Both the position numbers and the translations under genes were made by a program. The notes beneath the pieces are model-generated. The model ran no database searches. It saw nothing but the letters and a program-made list of their open reading frames with translations, and was not told the origin of the DNA. 6,190 bases of DNA from Candidatus Margulisiibacteriota bacterium (GTDB lineage: Bacteria > Margulisbacteria > Marinamargulisbacteria > DT-59): contig JABSQL010000355.1 in assembly GCA_013215865.1 (NCBI GenBank), positions 1 to 6,190 of the forward strand, in the 5' to 3' direction. The number at the start of each line of letters is the position of its first letter. Position 1 is the first letter of the stretch. Positions 1 to 5,589 of the stretch are shown here, one piece after another.

Positions 1-85
1 CGCATTGCTTGCACTTATATCGTTGCCTCCCCATCGCTTTTCCGTTCTTGTAATAGCTTGTTTCTTGGCATTTTGGACAGTTCAT
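1..85 (-). CDS. IS1-family transposase (InsA-type zinc ribbon), N-terminal fragment cut by window edge
   Basis: Reading from the ATG at 85-83 gives 28 codons, beginning MNCPKCQETSYYKNGK and continuing with GRQRYKCKQC. Two CxxC pairs, at residues 3-6 and 25-28, plus the KNGK...G.QRYKC signature are typical of the zinc-ribbon domain at the N-terminus of IS1-family InsA and InsA-InsB proteins, which helps bind the IS ends. The start is well supported: AAGGAG lies 7 bases upstream and a TATAAT box lies further upstream on the same strand. The catalytic domain is beyond the left edge, so whether the element is intact cannot be judged. Other zinc-ribbon transposases share the pattern, so the IS1 assignment is probable rather than certain. 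Confidence 0.65.
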   Translation of the reverse strand, partial: MNCPKCQETSYYKNGKAMGRQRYKCKQC

Positions 86-107
86 ATAACAGCTCCTTTT
101 TGCTTCT

Positions 108-135
108 ATTATAATACACTATATTATTTTAGCAA
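108..135 (-). promoter_or_regulatory. Candidate sigma-70 promoter of the IS1-like transposase
   Basis: On the minus strand a perfect TATAAT (113-108) lies 16 bases downstream of TTGCTA (135-130), which matches the -35 consensus at four of six bases. It is followed by the AAGGAG and ATG of the transposase. The -35 sits at the very end of the element, as is common for IS promoters. This is a sequence match only. Confidence 0.5.
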
Positions 136-390
136 TCCCAATTAAAAGTATGGGAAACCCTACTAAAACTACCTTTTGGCAGCTTGGCCACATACGGTTT
201 AATTGCCAAGAGCATTGATCGACCTAAAGCATCAAGAGCTGTTGGTACAGCGATTGGGAGCAACCCTGTAGCGTTTCTTATTCCTTGTCATAGGGTGATA
301 CAAAAAAATGGGAAGATTGGTGGCTATATTTGGGGAGATACTCGAAAATCAGCCATTATAGGCTGGGAAGCGTTACAAGTAAGCAGATAA
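136..390 (+). pseudogene. ogt: Methylated-DNA-[protein]-cysteine S-methyltransferase (Ogt/Ada C-terminal type), 5'-truncated
   Basis: The readable frame runs from about codon 139 (QLKVWETLLKLPFGSLATYG) to the TAA at 388-390. It is the DNA-binding and catalytic domain of O6-alkylguanine-DNA alkyltransferases, which repair alkylated guanine by suicidal transfer of the alkyl group to a cysteine. Visible hallmarks are the FG.LATYG helix start, KASRAVGTAIGSNP containing the arginine-finger region, and IPCHRVI with the acceptor Cys at nt 286-288, followed by GGYIWGDTRKSAIIGWE. About 84 codons remain, against roughly 150-180 in complete Ogt proteins. The N-terminal domain is missing, and the frame stops at a TAG (130-132) where the IS1-like element begins, so truncation by IS insertion is the simplest explanation. 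A TTG at 184 could open the frame, but that start would lie inside the conserved domain and is not credible. The end is natural, and an IS21 remnant follows at once. Confidence 0.85.
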
Positions 391-476
391 ATAATTACCG
401 TAACATATAACTCCATCGGACCATTCGGAACTTCAGCCGTAACTTGAATTCTATATACATATATCTTTCTGCTGCT

Positions 477-1014
477 TCCAAAAACTTGAGGCCATTCAGA
501 AAAGGTTAAGTTGGTAGTAATAACAACAGACGTTTTCAGATGAATTTTAGACAAGAGATGAAAAAGAAGCTGGCCCCCATTTTTAGAGAAGGGTAAATAT
601 CCTAACTCATCCAGGATGAGGATCCTGACTATCAAGCTTTTCCCTCTCAAGCTGATTGGCAAGATCAACCAAATTAAAAAAACGAGCCTTAAAGCCATCG
701 CGTACAGCCTTTGCACTACCAGTTCCTCCGACAAAGATAACGTTACGGGAACTCTTGATAAACTCTCCTGTATAAAGCTGCATCACTTGATCTTGGTTAA
801 TGGGAGTATCTGTAAAAATAAAGTCGTGTAAATCTTTGTGCTCGGGAAATTTAGCAATACGAAGCCTGTTTTGAATAGATTTAAGTTTTCGATTTTCAAT
901 CTCTGCAGTCATCAGCTCATAAAGTACTACCCCCATACTGGCTTTTCGTTTGACGCTTCGGGTAATCACCTCATCATAAACAGAAATCATACCGCATAAT
1001 TTTAAGTGTTTCAT
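477..1014 (-). pseudogene. istB: IstB-type ATPase (transposition helper), frameshifted and 3'-truncated
   Basis: IstB is the AAA+ helper ATPase of IS21-type transposition. The frame opens at ATG 1014 (MKHLKLCGMISVYDEV), with GGAGG 7 bases upstream, 39 bases after the istA stop codon. The N-terminal domain is recognisable through FPEHKDLHDF. The Walker A region reads GGTGSAKA instead of GGTGxGKT and runs directly into AVRDGFKARFF, so the GKT motif and about eight to ten following residues appear deleted. At about 630-650 the frame shifts, and the Walker B part continues in the next frame as RILILDELGYLPFS and then TSVVITTNLTFSEW. Homology ends at about 477 (PQVFG), so the C-terminal ~60 residues are lost. 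With Walker A and the C-terminus gone this cannot make a working ATPase. Confidence 0.82.
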
Positions 1015-1053
1015 GACTGAACCTCCACGAGTAGTTGATTGTATCGATTACAA

Positions 1054-1918
1054 TTAGAATTGGATTGCTTCTCGACAGGCGTCTTGCACAGCGTCCATTG
1101 ATGTTTCGGAGATGTATGAAAGAATCTGTATAAATTCTTTTGCTCCGGATGGACGGCATTGCAAGTGTTGCTGAACGGTTTCCAGTTCTTCAGGTAATGA
1201 CATTTGTTTAAACGGCGCACCATTTCTCAATGCGCCTGGCTTTCGAGCCAGAATAGGAAGATAATGCTGCCAATTGTAATAGGTCTCTCCTCGTGTGAAT
1301 CGCCGTTGATGGCTGGCAATTTGCTTGCCTCTCAATATTTTTTGAACGGCTGTTTTCATATTGTCATAAATCCCTCGTCTGGGAATACCTCCAAAATACT
1401 CAAACGCTCTCACATGTGCGTCAATTACCATTTCCTGTGTCTCGCAATGCATAGCTAAATTTCATTCGGCTGTAGCAAAGTACAAAATGGGCTACTTTGA
1501 CTTTTACCATTTCACATCCCACCTGAATAACTTGAGTACTCCAGTCAAATTGATATGCTTCCCCAGATTCAAAGTGAAGGGGTATAAAAGCCCCTTTACA
1601 ACTGTTAGATGAACTCTCCTCTCGAACTCGCTTAACGTATCTACAAACAGATGAATAACTCCCTTGATATCCTTGATCTTCCAAAATGTCACACAACGCT
1701 CGTATGCTTCTAGATTTAGGTGCCTTATCATCTTCTTCTAACAGATCATCTAATTCATCAATATATGGCCCTAATTGGGGTTGATTTGCCTTTATTCGTG
1801 TATATCTCGGGTCTTTTAGAGTCTCACTACGTAAATATTTCCGTATTGTGTTTCGGGATATATGCGTTTCTCTACTGATTTTTCGAATACTCTCACCATT
1901 TCGGTGCCGTACTCGTAT
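1054..1918 (-). pseudogene. istA: IstA-type DDE transposase, frameshifted with large internal deletion
   Basis: The 5' part (1918 to about 1450) encodes a helix-turn-helix (GESIRKISRETHISRNTIRKYL) and then DILEDQGYQGSYSSVCRYVK and the start of the RNase H-like core, with the first catalytic Asp in YQFDWS. Near 1445-1450 the frame shifts and continues as ETQEMVIDAHVRAFEYFGG, then IYDNMKTAV with the second Asp. Directly after KILRGK the protein jumps to HQRRFTRGETYYNW and ARKPGALRNGAPF, which normally lie far downstream. The segment with the catalytic Glu (usual context GWEKGQVE) is absent, probably 150-200 codons. The N-terminal frame is closed upstream by TAG at 1921-1919, so the start is degraded too; an ATG at 1943 lies in another frame. 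The gene ends at TAA 1056-1054. Only ~290 codons remain, against about 400-500 in intact IstA proteins. Confidence 0.85.
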
Positions 1919-1935
1919 CTATTGTGATTTAGTTA

Positions 1936-2030
1936 TGGGTCATAACTAGTTGTTTTACCCCTTTCTAGGTGGGTCATTTTTCAACGCAACTTTGCCCATT
2001 ACATGGGTCATTTTTGCATGCGATTCAACA
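1936..2030 (-). repeat. IS21-end repeats: three TGGGTCAT boxes at exact 34-bp spacing
   Basis: TGGGTCAT starts at 1936, 1970 and 2004 on the plus strand, a perfect 34-bp period. The second and third copies share the longer core TGGGTCATTTTT, and both are followed by a CAAC within 20 bases. The first copy sits in a near-palindrome, AGTTATGGGTCATAACT (1931-1947). Multiple internal terminal repeats are a hallmark of IS21-family ends, where they are thought to bind IstA. They mark the istA-side end of the element. Confidence 0.65.
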
Positions 2031-2057
2031 TACTAAAGCACGATTTATTTGACGGGG

Positions 2058-2768
2058 CTAATTATTCATTTCTTTTTCAAAGCTTGTTGCTTTTTCAGAA
2101 TGCCCTAAACTTTGAAGTTGTTTTATAAAGTATTTTTTATTGTTATCAGAACCGAAACGTAAAATTAGCTTTGCAGCTATGTCATATTGTTTATTCTTTA
2201 TAAGAATCCTACGTGTTGCAAAAAGTAGTGACCTTCGTGTGAGCGGTTCTGGGTTTTCAAGAAAATTTTGAAGCAGTGTGAGAAGTGATGGGTTATTGTT
2301 ATTGGATAACTTTTCAATTATTTGTTTTAGAAAAAATACACCATTTTCATAACATGGAAAGAGGGCTATTATGTTTTTACAACTAATAGAATTAAGACCA
2401 TATTCTTCCTCTATTTTAGTGAGTTCAAAAATAGCATCATAATCACCTTGTTTGTGAGCCTCAATAATAGCTTTAACAACATGTAATCCATCTCTCTTAT
2501 AATTGGTGGCCAATAAATATTTTCTAGCATGAGTAGACTCTGAAAAAGTCTTGTCAACTTGCTTACTCTCCAACGATTTAATATAATTATTTTTCTTTTC
2601 TGTATTTAATTCATTAGGAGAATATGAAGAAACTTTCTTATCGTTCTCAGTTTTGACTACAGGTTCATGCTTTAGTTCGGGCGCTCGCTTTTTGTGTGTT
2701 TTTATGGGTGGTTTCTTGGATAGCTTTGTGGTTGGTATTGTACATTGACCTACTGATTGAATTGGCAT
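2058..2768 (-). CDS. Unrecognised 236-residue protein with basic N-terminal tail and alpha-helical C-terminal region
   Basis: I do not recognise this family. The start is set at ATG 2768 because AAGGAG lies 8 bases upstream (2782-2777). The longer frame from 2843 would add 25 residues encoded in AT-rich leader DNA without a Shine-Dalgarno. Residues 1-60 are rich in Lys, Pro and Thr (KKPPIKTHKKRAPELKH) and probably disordered. From about residue 78 to the end the sequence looks all-helical, with short amphipathic segments such as VVKAIIEAHKQGDYDAIFEL, LKQIIEKLSN, LLTLLQNFLENPEPLTRRSL and QYDIAAKLILRFG, which resemble a TPR/HEAT-like solenoid without a clear consensus. There is no signal peptide or membrane segment. 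The stop lies 28 bases from the IS21 end, so the C-terminus could have been altered by that insertion, although it looks complete. A host-directed or scaffold protein is possible, but no function can be assigned. Confidence 0.7.
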   Translation of the reverse strand: MPIQSVGQCTIPTTKLSKKPPIKTHKKRAPELKHEPVVKTENDKKVSSYSPNELNTEKKNNYIKSLESKQVDKTFSESTHARKYLLATNYKRDGLHVVKAIIEAHKQGDYDAIFELTKIEEEYGLNSISCKNIIALFPCYENGVFFLKQIIEKLSNNNNPSLLTLLQNFLENPEPLTRRSLLFATRRILIKNKQYDIAAKLILRFGSDNNKKYFIKQLQSLGHSEKATSFEKEMNN

Positions 2769-2776
2769 TTTGTATA

Positions 2777-2782
2777 CTCCTT
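2777..2782 (-). promoter_or_regulatory. Ribosome binding site AAGGAG fixing the start at 2768
   Basis: The minus strand reads AAGGAG-tatacaaa-ATG, with a spacing of 8 bases. The only upstream in-frame ATGs (2843 and close by) lack any purine-rich motif, which favours the 236-residue product over the 261-residue one. Confidence 0.65.
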
Positions 2783-3127
2783 GAAAATACAAAATAGGAT
2801 AAATAATGTATTTTAGTAAATATTGATACATAGAATTTAGCATATTATTTATGCAAATAAAAGTATTTTAATTAAAATAACCGATATGAAAGGGCCTCCT
2901 CAGAAGAAAGTGTGGGTCAAAGGGGGAGAAGGTAAGTTACCTAAGGGATGGTAAAGAGCCATTTCTAGAGCAGTATAAGCTCTAAAGTCGTAAGCTCTCA
3001 TCATAAAAATTTAAGGTATTTCTTTCTATTAGGCCAATATATTGCATCCACGTTGAGCCCCAAAGGGTGCGAATAAGTCCCTGTTAAGCGACCAAAATGC
3101 TGGCATGACGGTATAGCGCAACACTAT

Positions 3128-3170
3128 CCTGTCACTCCTTATTACACCTGTCACTCCTTATTACACCTGT
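3128..3170. repeat. 19-bp tandem duplication (2.3 copies)
   Basis: The unit CCTGTCACTCCTTATTACA occurs at 3128-3146 and again, identically, at 3147-3165, followed by CCTGT. Perfect identity suggests a recent slippage or duplication. On the minus strand each copy contains AAGGAG, but no good reading frame follows. Confidence 0.85.
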
Positions 3171-3274
3171 TTTAGCTGTGATTTGATGTATTTGACATGG
3201 TGAGCAGTAATCTTTCTTTTTCTATGTCTAGACAAGACCAAATTTGAGATTTCTTATTATGTATTTGTCACGAA

Positions 3275-4615
3275 TTAAAGTAATATTTTCCAATGGCCAC
3301 CTTTTGCCGGCCCCACTCTTTGAAGCTTGTTTTCTTCACGAAGTTTTCTTATTTGTTTCTCGATAGCTCTTTCTGTTATAGATAAACTTTCTGCTAACTC
3401 TGGAATCGTCACCCTGGGATTTTCAATGATCAGTTCCATGATTTTCCCCGAACTTTTCCCCGAACTTTTCCCCGAACTTTTTTCAACTTTTCCTATAGGA
3501 AATGTCACTGTGAAAAACGATGTAAACTCAAATTGAATGGGTGGACACCCCGCTTCTTTCATTAAGTTCTGCATTCGATATATTCCCGTTCCCATCTTTT
3601 CAATATATCCCAATCGATGAAATAGTGAAGCCACCAAGGGATTTCGCAATACACTTTTCTTCCCAAAATCAGATTCTTTCAATCCACTCATAAGCCCACC
3701 TGGACTTGTAATATCAACCCGATCCTCAAAAATCTCCACCATCACATTCGCTCCCTTTTCAAAATAATTCCGGTGTACAACGGCATTAATCACTGCTTCT
3801 CTTAGAGCTTCAAAAGGTAATTGTGGTATTTCTATTCTCCTAGGTGATCCATCAAATTCATATCGAACTGAAATATGTCGTTTTAAAAACATCATGGCAT
3901 CGTCAACATTGCTTACCAGATCAGCATTGAAATCTTTTCGGTCAATTACATTGACCTTATCTTTCCCCTTAAACAAAGCGCATGTAACAGTTGCATGATA
4001 ATATTGCTTTTCTAGGTCTTTAGCAAAAAGCAATATCCCGGCGTTATTAACAATCACCTTTCCACCCTGTTTTTCTGCAATACCAAGATTACATAATATA
4101 TCTGGTTCCGAGATTGATGAGCTGATACCTGCTGTTTGCAGAAATTGATCCAACTTAATAGAAGAGAAGTGTTCTGGATACTGAAACTTAGAATTAACCA
4201 ACTCATCAAACCGAATTTTTCCTTCGGTTTGAAACATCTCAATAATTTGCTGACGCTTCATTTTTTGACTGTTTGGACCTACTCTCAGATAAAAGCCAGA
4301 TGAACAATGGTAGGGCTTTTCGCTTCCTGGCCATACGTGAATGACCAAAATTGAATCTAATTCCTGAAGATCAATACGAATTTGAGGCTCACAGTTATTC
4401 ACAATATCTTGAATTTGTGATTTAAGTTTATTACTTAAAGAAATCCCCTTAACGGTCCTATCATCTTGAACCCCAATTAATACTCTCCCACCAGACCCAT
4501 TGGCAAATGCAACGATTTCCTGATCTATACTGGATAGTTTCTCCTTAAACTCAATTAAGTAGCCTTCCCCTTCTTGTAGAATAAGTTCCAGTTCTTTTTG
4601 TGTTACCTTTTTCAT
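3275..4615 (-). CDS. AlbA_2 / HATPase_c_4 / winged-helix protein (RecG-like 'putative DNA binding' family)
   Basis: The 446-residue product has the usual order and length of this family. A Schlafen-type AlbA_2 domain spans about residues 15-125 (LIEFKEK, IVAFANGSGGRVLIGVQDD, FYLRVGPNSQKM). A GHKL-type HATPase_c_4 domain follows at about 265-355, with an N-box-like EAVINAVVHRNY (273-284), DRVDITSPGGL (298-308) and MGTGI (341-345). A C-terminal winged helix (392-446, IPELAESLSITERAIEKQIRKL) completes it. Such proteins are annotated as ATP-binding regulators or putative helicases; the biochemical role is generally unknown, and nucleic-acid binding is an inference. No helicase motifs are present. 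Residues 380-391 are (SSGK)3, a low-complexity hinge between ATPase and winged helix. The ATG at 4615 lacks a clear Shine-Dalgarno but matches the expected N-terminus, and an inverted repeat overlaps it. The gene stands alone next to a tRNA att scar, typical of island cargo. Confidence 0.88.
   Translation of the reverse strand: MKKVTQKELELILQEGEGYLIEFKEKLSSIDQEIVAFANGSGGRVLIGVQDDRTVKGISLSNKLKSQIQDIVNNCEPQIRIDLQELDSILVIHVWPGSEKPYHCSSGFYLRVGPNSQKMKRQQIIEMFQTEGKIRFDELVNSKFQYPEHFSSIKLDQFLQTAGISSSISEPDILCNLGIAEKQGGKVIVNNAGILLFAKDLEKQYYHATVTCALFKGKDKVNVIDRKDFNADLVSNVDDAMMFLKRHISVRYEFDGSPRRIEIPQLPFEALREAVINAVVHRNYFEKGANVMVEIFEDRVDITSPGGLMSGLKESDFGKKSVLRNPLVASLFHRLGYIEKMGTGIYRMQNLMKEAGCPPIQFEFTSFFTVTFPIGKVEKSSGKSSGKSSGKIMELIIENPRVTIPELAESLSITERAIEKQIRKLREENKLQRVGPAKGGHWKILL
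3442..3477 (-). repeat. In-frame 12-bp tandem repeat (three perfect copies) encoding (SSGK)3
   Basis: The plus-strand unit TTTTCCCCGAAC occurs perfectly at 3442-3453, 3454-3465 and 3466-3477. On the coding strand it is AGT-TCG-GGG-AAA. Because the unit is a multiple of three, copy-number change would lengthen or shorten the linker before the winged helix without breaking the frame. Confidence 0.95.
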
Positions 4616-4639
4616 ATCAGCATCTATTTTAACTGATAT
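4614..4639 (-). promoter_or_regulatory. Inverted repeat overlapping the start codon of the AlbA_2 gene (possible operator or hairpin)
   Basis: ATATCAG (4614-4620) and CTGATAT (4633-4639) are perfect 7-bp inverted arms separated by 12 bases. The left arm includes two bases of the ATG (4615-4613). A dimeric DNA-binding protein, conceivably the gene's own winged-helix product, could bind here, or the RNA hairpin could occlude initiation. No better ribosome binding site competes with it. Confidence 0.4.
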
Positions 4640-4731
4640 TAGCTCAAATGATTACTGGTTGATTTTTCCCATATAATTTCAATTACACAGATCCTCCTTG
4701 ATTCAAGAATTATTGACAAAAAGAAATCAAA

Positions 4732-4753
4732 AAAGTTGTCCGAAAGTTGTCCG
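4732..4753. repeat. 11-bp tandem direct repeat AAAGTTGTCCG x2
   Basis: AAAGTTGTCCG occurs at 4732-4742 and again at 4743-4753, about 110 bp from the tRNA remnant. A near-copy in inverted orientation, GGACACACTTT, lies at 4987-4997 on the other side. Short directly repeated boxes beside an att core resemble arm-type sites of tyrosine recombinases; this function is inferred. Confidence 0.75.
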
Positions 4754-4863
4754 AATTTCTGAAAAGCATCTTTGATTATCTTTTATATTCTTTCTGCTAC
4801 GCCACTATTTCATGCTCAAATCACGAATATCTTTGATTTTCATTGTTTATCATTCCGATTGTT

Positions 4864-4926
4864 TGCGCTTGGAAAGCGTGTAGGCGGGCAACTGTCTCGT
4901 GGGTTCGAATCCCACCCTTTCCGCCA
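4864..4926 (+). tRNA. Partial tRNA-Ser(GGA): 3' half only, anticodon stem to CCA
   Basis: The segment folds as the 3' half of a class II tRNA. The anticodon stem-loop is TGCGC-TTGGAAA-GCGTG with anticodon GGA (serine); its outermost two pairs are G-U wobbles. A long variable arm (4882-4897) forms six pairs closed by a GCAA tetraloop. A perfect T arm follows, GTGGG-TTCGAAT-CCCAC (4899-4915), then the acceptor 3' strand CCTTTCC, discriminator G and encoded CCA (4924-4926). The matching 5' acceptor strand (expected GGAAAGG) and the D arm are absent upstream, where the sequence is unrelated AT-rich DNA. The gene is therefore not functional as it stands. The G-U pairs at the 5' edge suggest that matching sequence starts inside the anticodon stem. 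Confidence 0.88.
4866..4926 (+). other. Putative att site of a tRNA-Ser-targeting integrative element
   Basis: Tyrosine-recombinase elements that integrate in tRNA genes recreate an intact tRNA at one end and leave the displaced 3' half at the other. An orphan half beginning in the anticodon stem and ending at CCA is exactly that product. Because it reads on the plus strand, the element should lie to the left and the original flank to the right. No integrase gene is visible in the window. A gene relic from a rearrangement is the alternative. Confidence 0.6.
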
Positions 4927-5094
4927 TTTTTAGCCTCAAAATCAAGTGTTTTTCGCTTCTTTCCAAAATTAGTTAAAAAATATTTTGGACACACTTTGGC
5001 AACACTAGCAAATATCATGGTTGTAAAATAGATTGATGATACTCTCCTTTTTAATAATTTCTCACTACTACTTTTACCATTCAGAGAAAGCTAC

Positions 5095-5190
5095 CGAAGA
5101 CTCACCGAGGACTCATCGAGGACTTCCGAGGACTCATCGAAGACTTCTGAGGACTCATCGAAGACTCACCGAAGACTTCCGAGGACTCAC
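5095..5190. repeat. Minisatellite of nine 10/11-bp units (CGARGACTCAY / CGARGACTTC)
   Basis: Nine contiguous units fill 96 bp. Six are 11-mers of the type YGARGACTCAY and three are 10-mers of the type CGARGACTTC (units 3, 5 and 8). The mixed lengths keep no reading frame, so an open frame running through it (5033-5215) is a by-product. No spacers are present, so it is not a CRISPR. Neighbouring units differ at one to three positions, suggesting an old array reshaped by slippage. Confidence 0.92.
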
Positions 5191-5442
5191 TAACTTAAAT
5201 AGAAAGAGAAAGTAAGTGTAATGCCTTGTCCAGAACCGAATATTAGACACAAAACCCTCCAGAATTAGATATATGCAGTACCTTGAAGGGTGACTTGTAA
5301 TTTAAGAAGCCATGAGGGCCACTCTTTGCTGTACAAAATGAAAGAAGCAGCGCGCGAATTAAACCCAAATAAAGTAATTCAAGCTTAAGGTGTCAAGTAT
5401 ACCCAGAAAATCACCCATTATTTTGTGCTTGGCTTGAGGGTA

Positions 5443-5489
5443 AATCATCACCCCTATTCTAGGCTCGATATTGTTCAATGGTGATGATT
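5443..5489. repeat. 10-bp perfect inverted repeat AATCATCACC / GGTGATGATT
   Basis: The arms at 5443-5452 and 5480-5489 are separated by 27 bases. No T-run follows, so it does not look like an intrinsic terminator. A further GTGATGA copy lies at 5491-5497. It could be a protein-binding dyad or the end pair of a very small element. Confidence 0.7.
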
Positions 5490-5567
5490 AGTGATGAAAA
5501 TATTGGAAAATTGGGAATCGTCTTTTGTGCTGAAATGGAAATTGGTTTTTTGTGTCGTAAAAAAATC

Positions 5568-5589
5568 GGTGCAACACTGGTGCAACACC
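5568..5589. repeat. 11-bp direct repeat GGTGCAACACY x2
   Basis: GGTGCAACACT (5568-5578) is followed directly by GGTGCAACACC (5579-5589). A related box, TTGGCAACACT, lies at 4996-5006 beside the tRNA remnant. It lies just downstream of the broken helix-turn-helix gene. Confidence 0.75.

Larger units (their letters stand above)
1..138 (-). mobile_element. IS1-like insertion sequence, 5' end only
   Basis: The first ~138 bases are the start of an insertion sequence whose body lies outside the window to the left. The minus strand carries a promoter, a ribosome binding site and the beginning of an IS1-type zinc-ribbon transposase. The right boundary is inferred at about 136-138, because the reading frame of the neighbouring alkyltransferase gene becomes recognisable from codon 139 (QLKVWE) and is closed by a TAG at 130-132. 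No terminal inverted repeat could be checked because the other end is absent, so the junction could be off by several bases. Confidence 0.6.
391..2030 (-). mobile_element. IS21-family insertion sequence, degenerate and internally deleted
   Basis: This block carries the istA-istB order of IS21-family elements on the minus strand, both genes being broken. The upstream end is placed at 2030, where the minus strand reads TGTTGAATCGCATGC and then the first of three ATGACCCA repeats; IS21 ends typically begin with TG and carry several internal repeats. The downstream end is uncertain: 391-476 lies between the ogt stop codon and the last recognisable istB codon, and shows no clear match to the 2030 end. 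The element totals ~1.6 kb against about 2-2.5 kb for intact members, in line with the deletions seen in both genes. It cannot transpose by itself. Confidence 0.75.
2769..3274. other. Long intergenic stretch without recognisable gene
   Basis: About 500 bases separate the orphan gene from the AlbA_2 gene. The part next to the orphan gene (2769-2880) is very AT-rich and should hold its promoter, but I cannot fix a convincing -10/-35 pair. A 22-codon frame at 2886-2954 on the plus strand (MKGPPQKKVWVKGGEGK...) has a protein-like composition but no ribosome binding site; it may be a gene scrap. TAGAGC at 2966-2971 and GCTCTA at 2979-2984 could form a short hairpin, without a T-run. A short minus-strand frame reads MPAFWSLNRDLFAPFGAQRG at about 3104-3030, also without support. 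A 19-bp tandem duplication lies at 3128-3170. Confidence 0.4.

Noticed and set aside
184..390. Complete 68-residue alkyltransferase starting at TTG 184
   Set aside because: The family homology continues upstream of 184 to the IS junction, so this is a truncated gene and the TTG is an internal Leu codon.
324..476. C-terminal extension of the istB frame across the ogt 3' end
   Set aside because: Homology to IstB stops at about 477; the rest is chance open frame running antisense into ogt.
616..1458. Plus-strand frames of 71 and 84 codons
   Set aside because: They are antisense shadows of istB and istA and show no protein-like signal of their own.
2769..2843. Extended N-terminus of the orphan protein from ATG 2843
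   Set aside because: There is no ribosome binding site at 2843, whereas AAGGAG precedes the ATG at 2768.
3327..3536. Plus-strand frame with FPELFPELFPELF repeats
   Set aside because: It is the antisense of the SSGK-encoding repeat in the AlbA_2 gene.
4809..4850. Short minus-strand frame MKIKDIRDLSMK next to the tRNA remnant
   Set aside because: Only 12 codons, no ribosome binding site and no homologous continuation; probably chance.
4821..5018. Minus-strand 65-codon frame containing GGKGGIRTHE
   Set aside because: This is the antisense translation of the tRNA-Ser 3' half, a known source of spurious 'GGIRTHE' proteins.
4843..5031. Plus-strand 62-codon frame across the tRNA remnant
   Set aside because: It reads straight through the tRNA structure and has no ribosome binding site.
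5095..5190. Possible CRISPR array
   Set aside because: Units of 10-11 bp abut each other without spacers, and no cas genes are present.
5033..5215. Plus-strand 60-codon frame rich in RTHR/RLT
   Set aside because: It is produced by the minisatellite; the 10/11-bp units do not preserve a frame, and there is no start signal.
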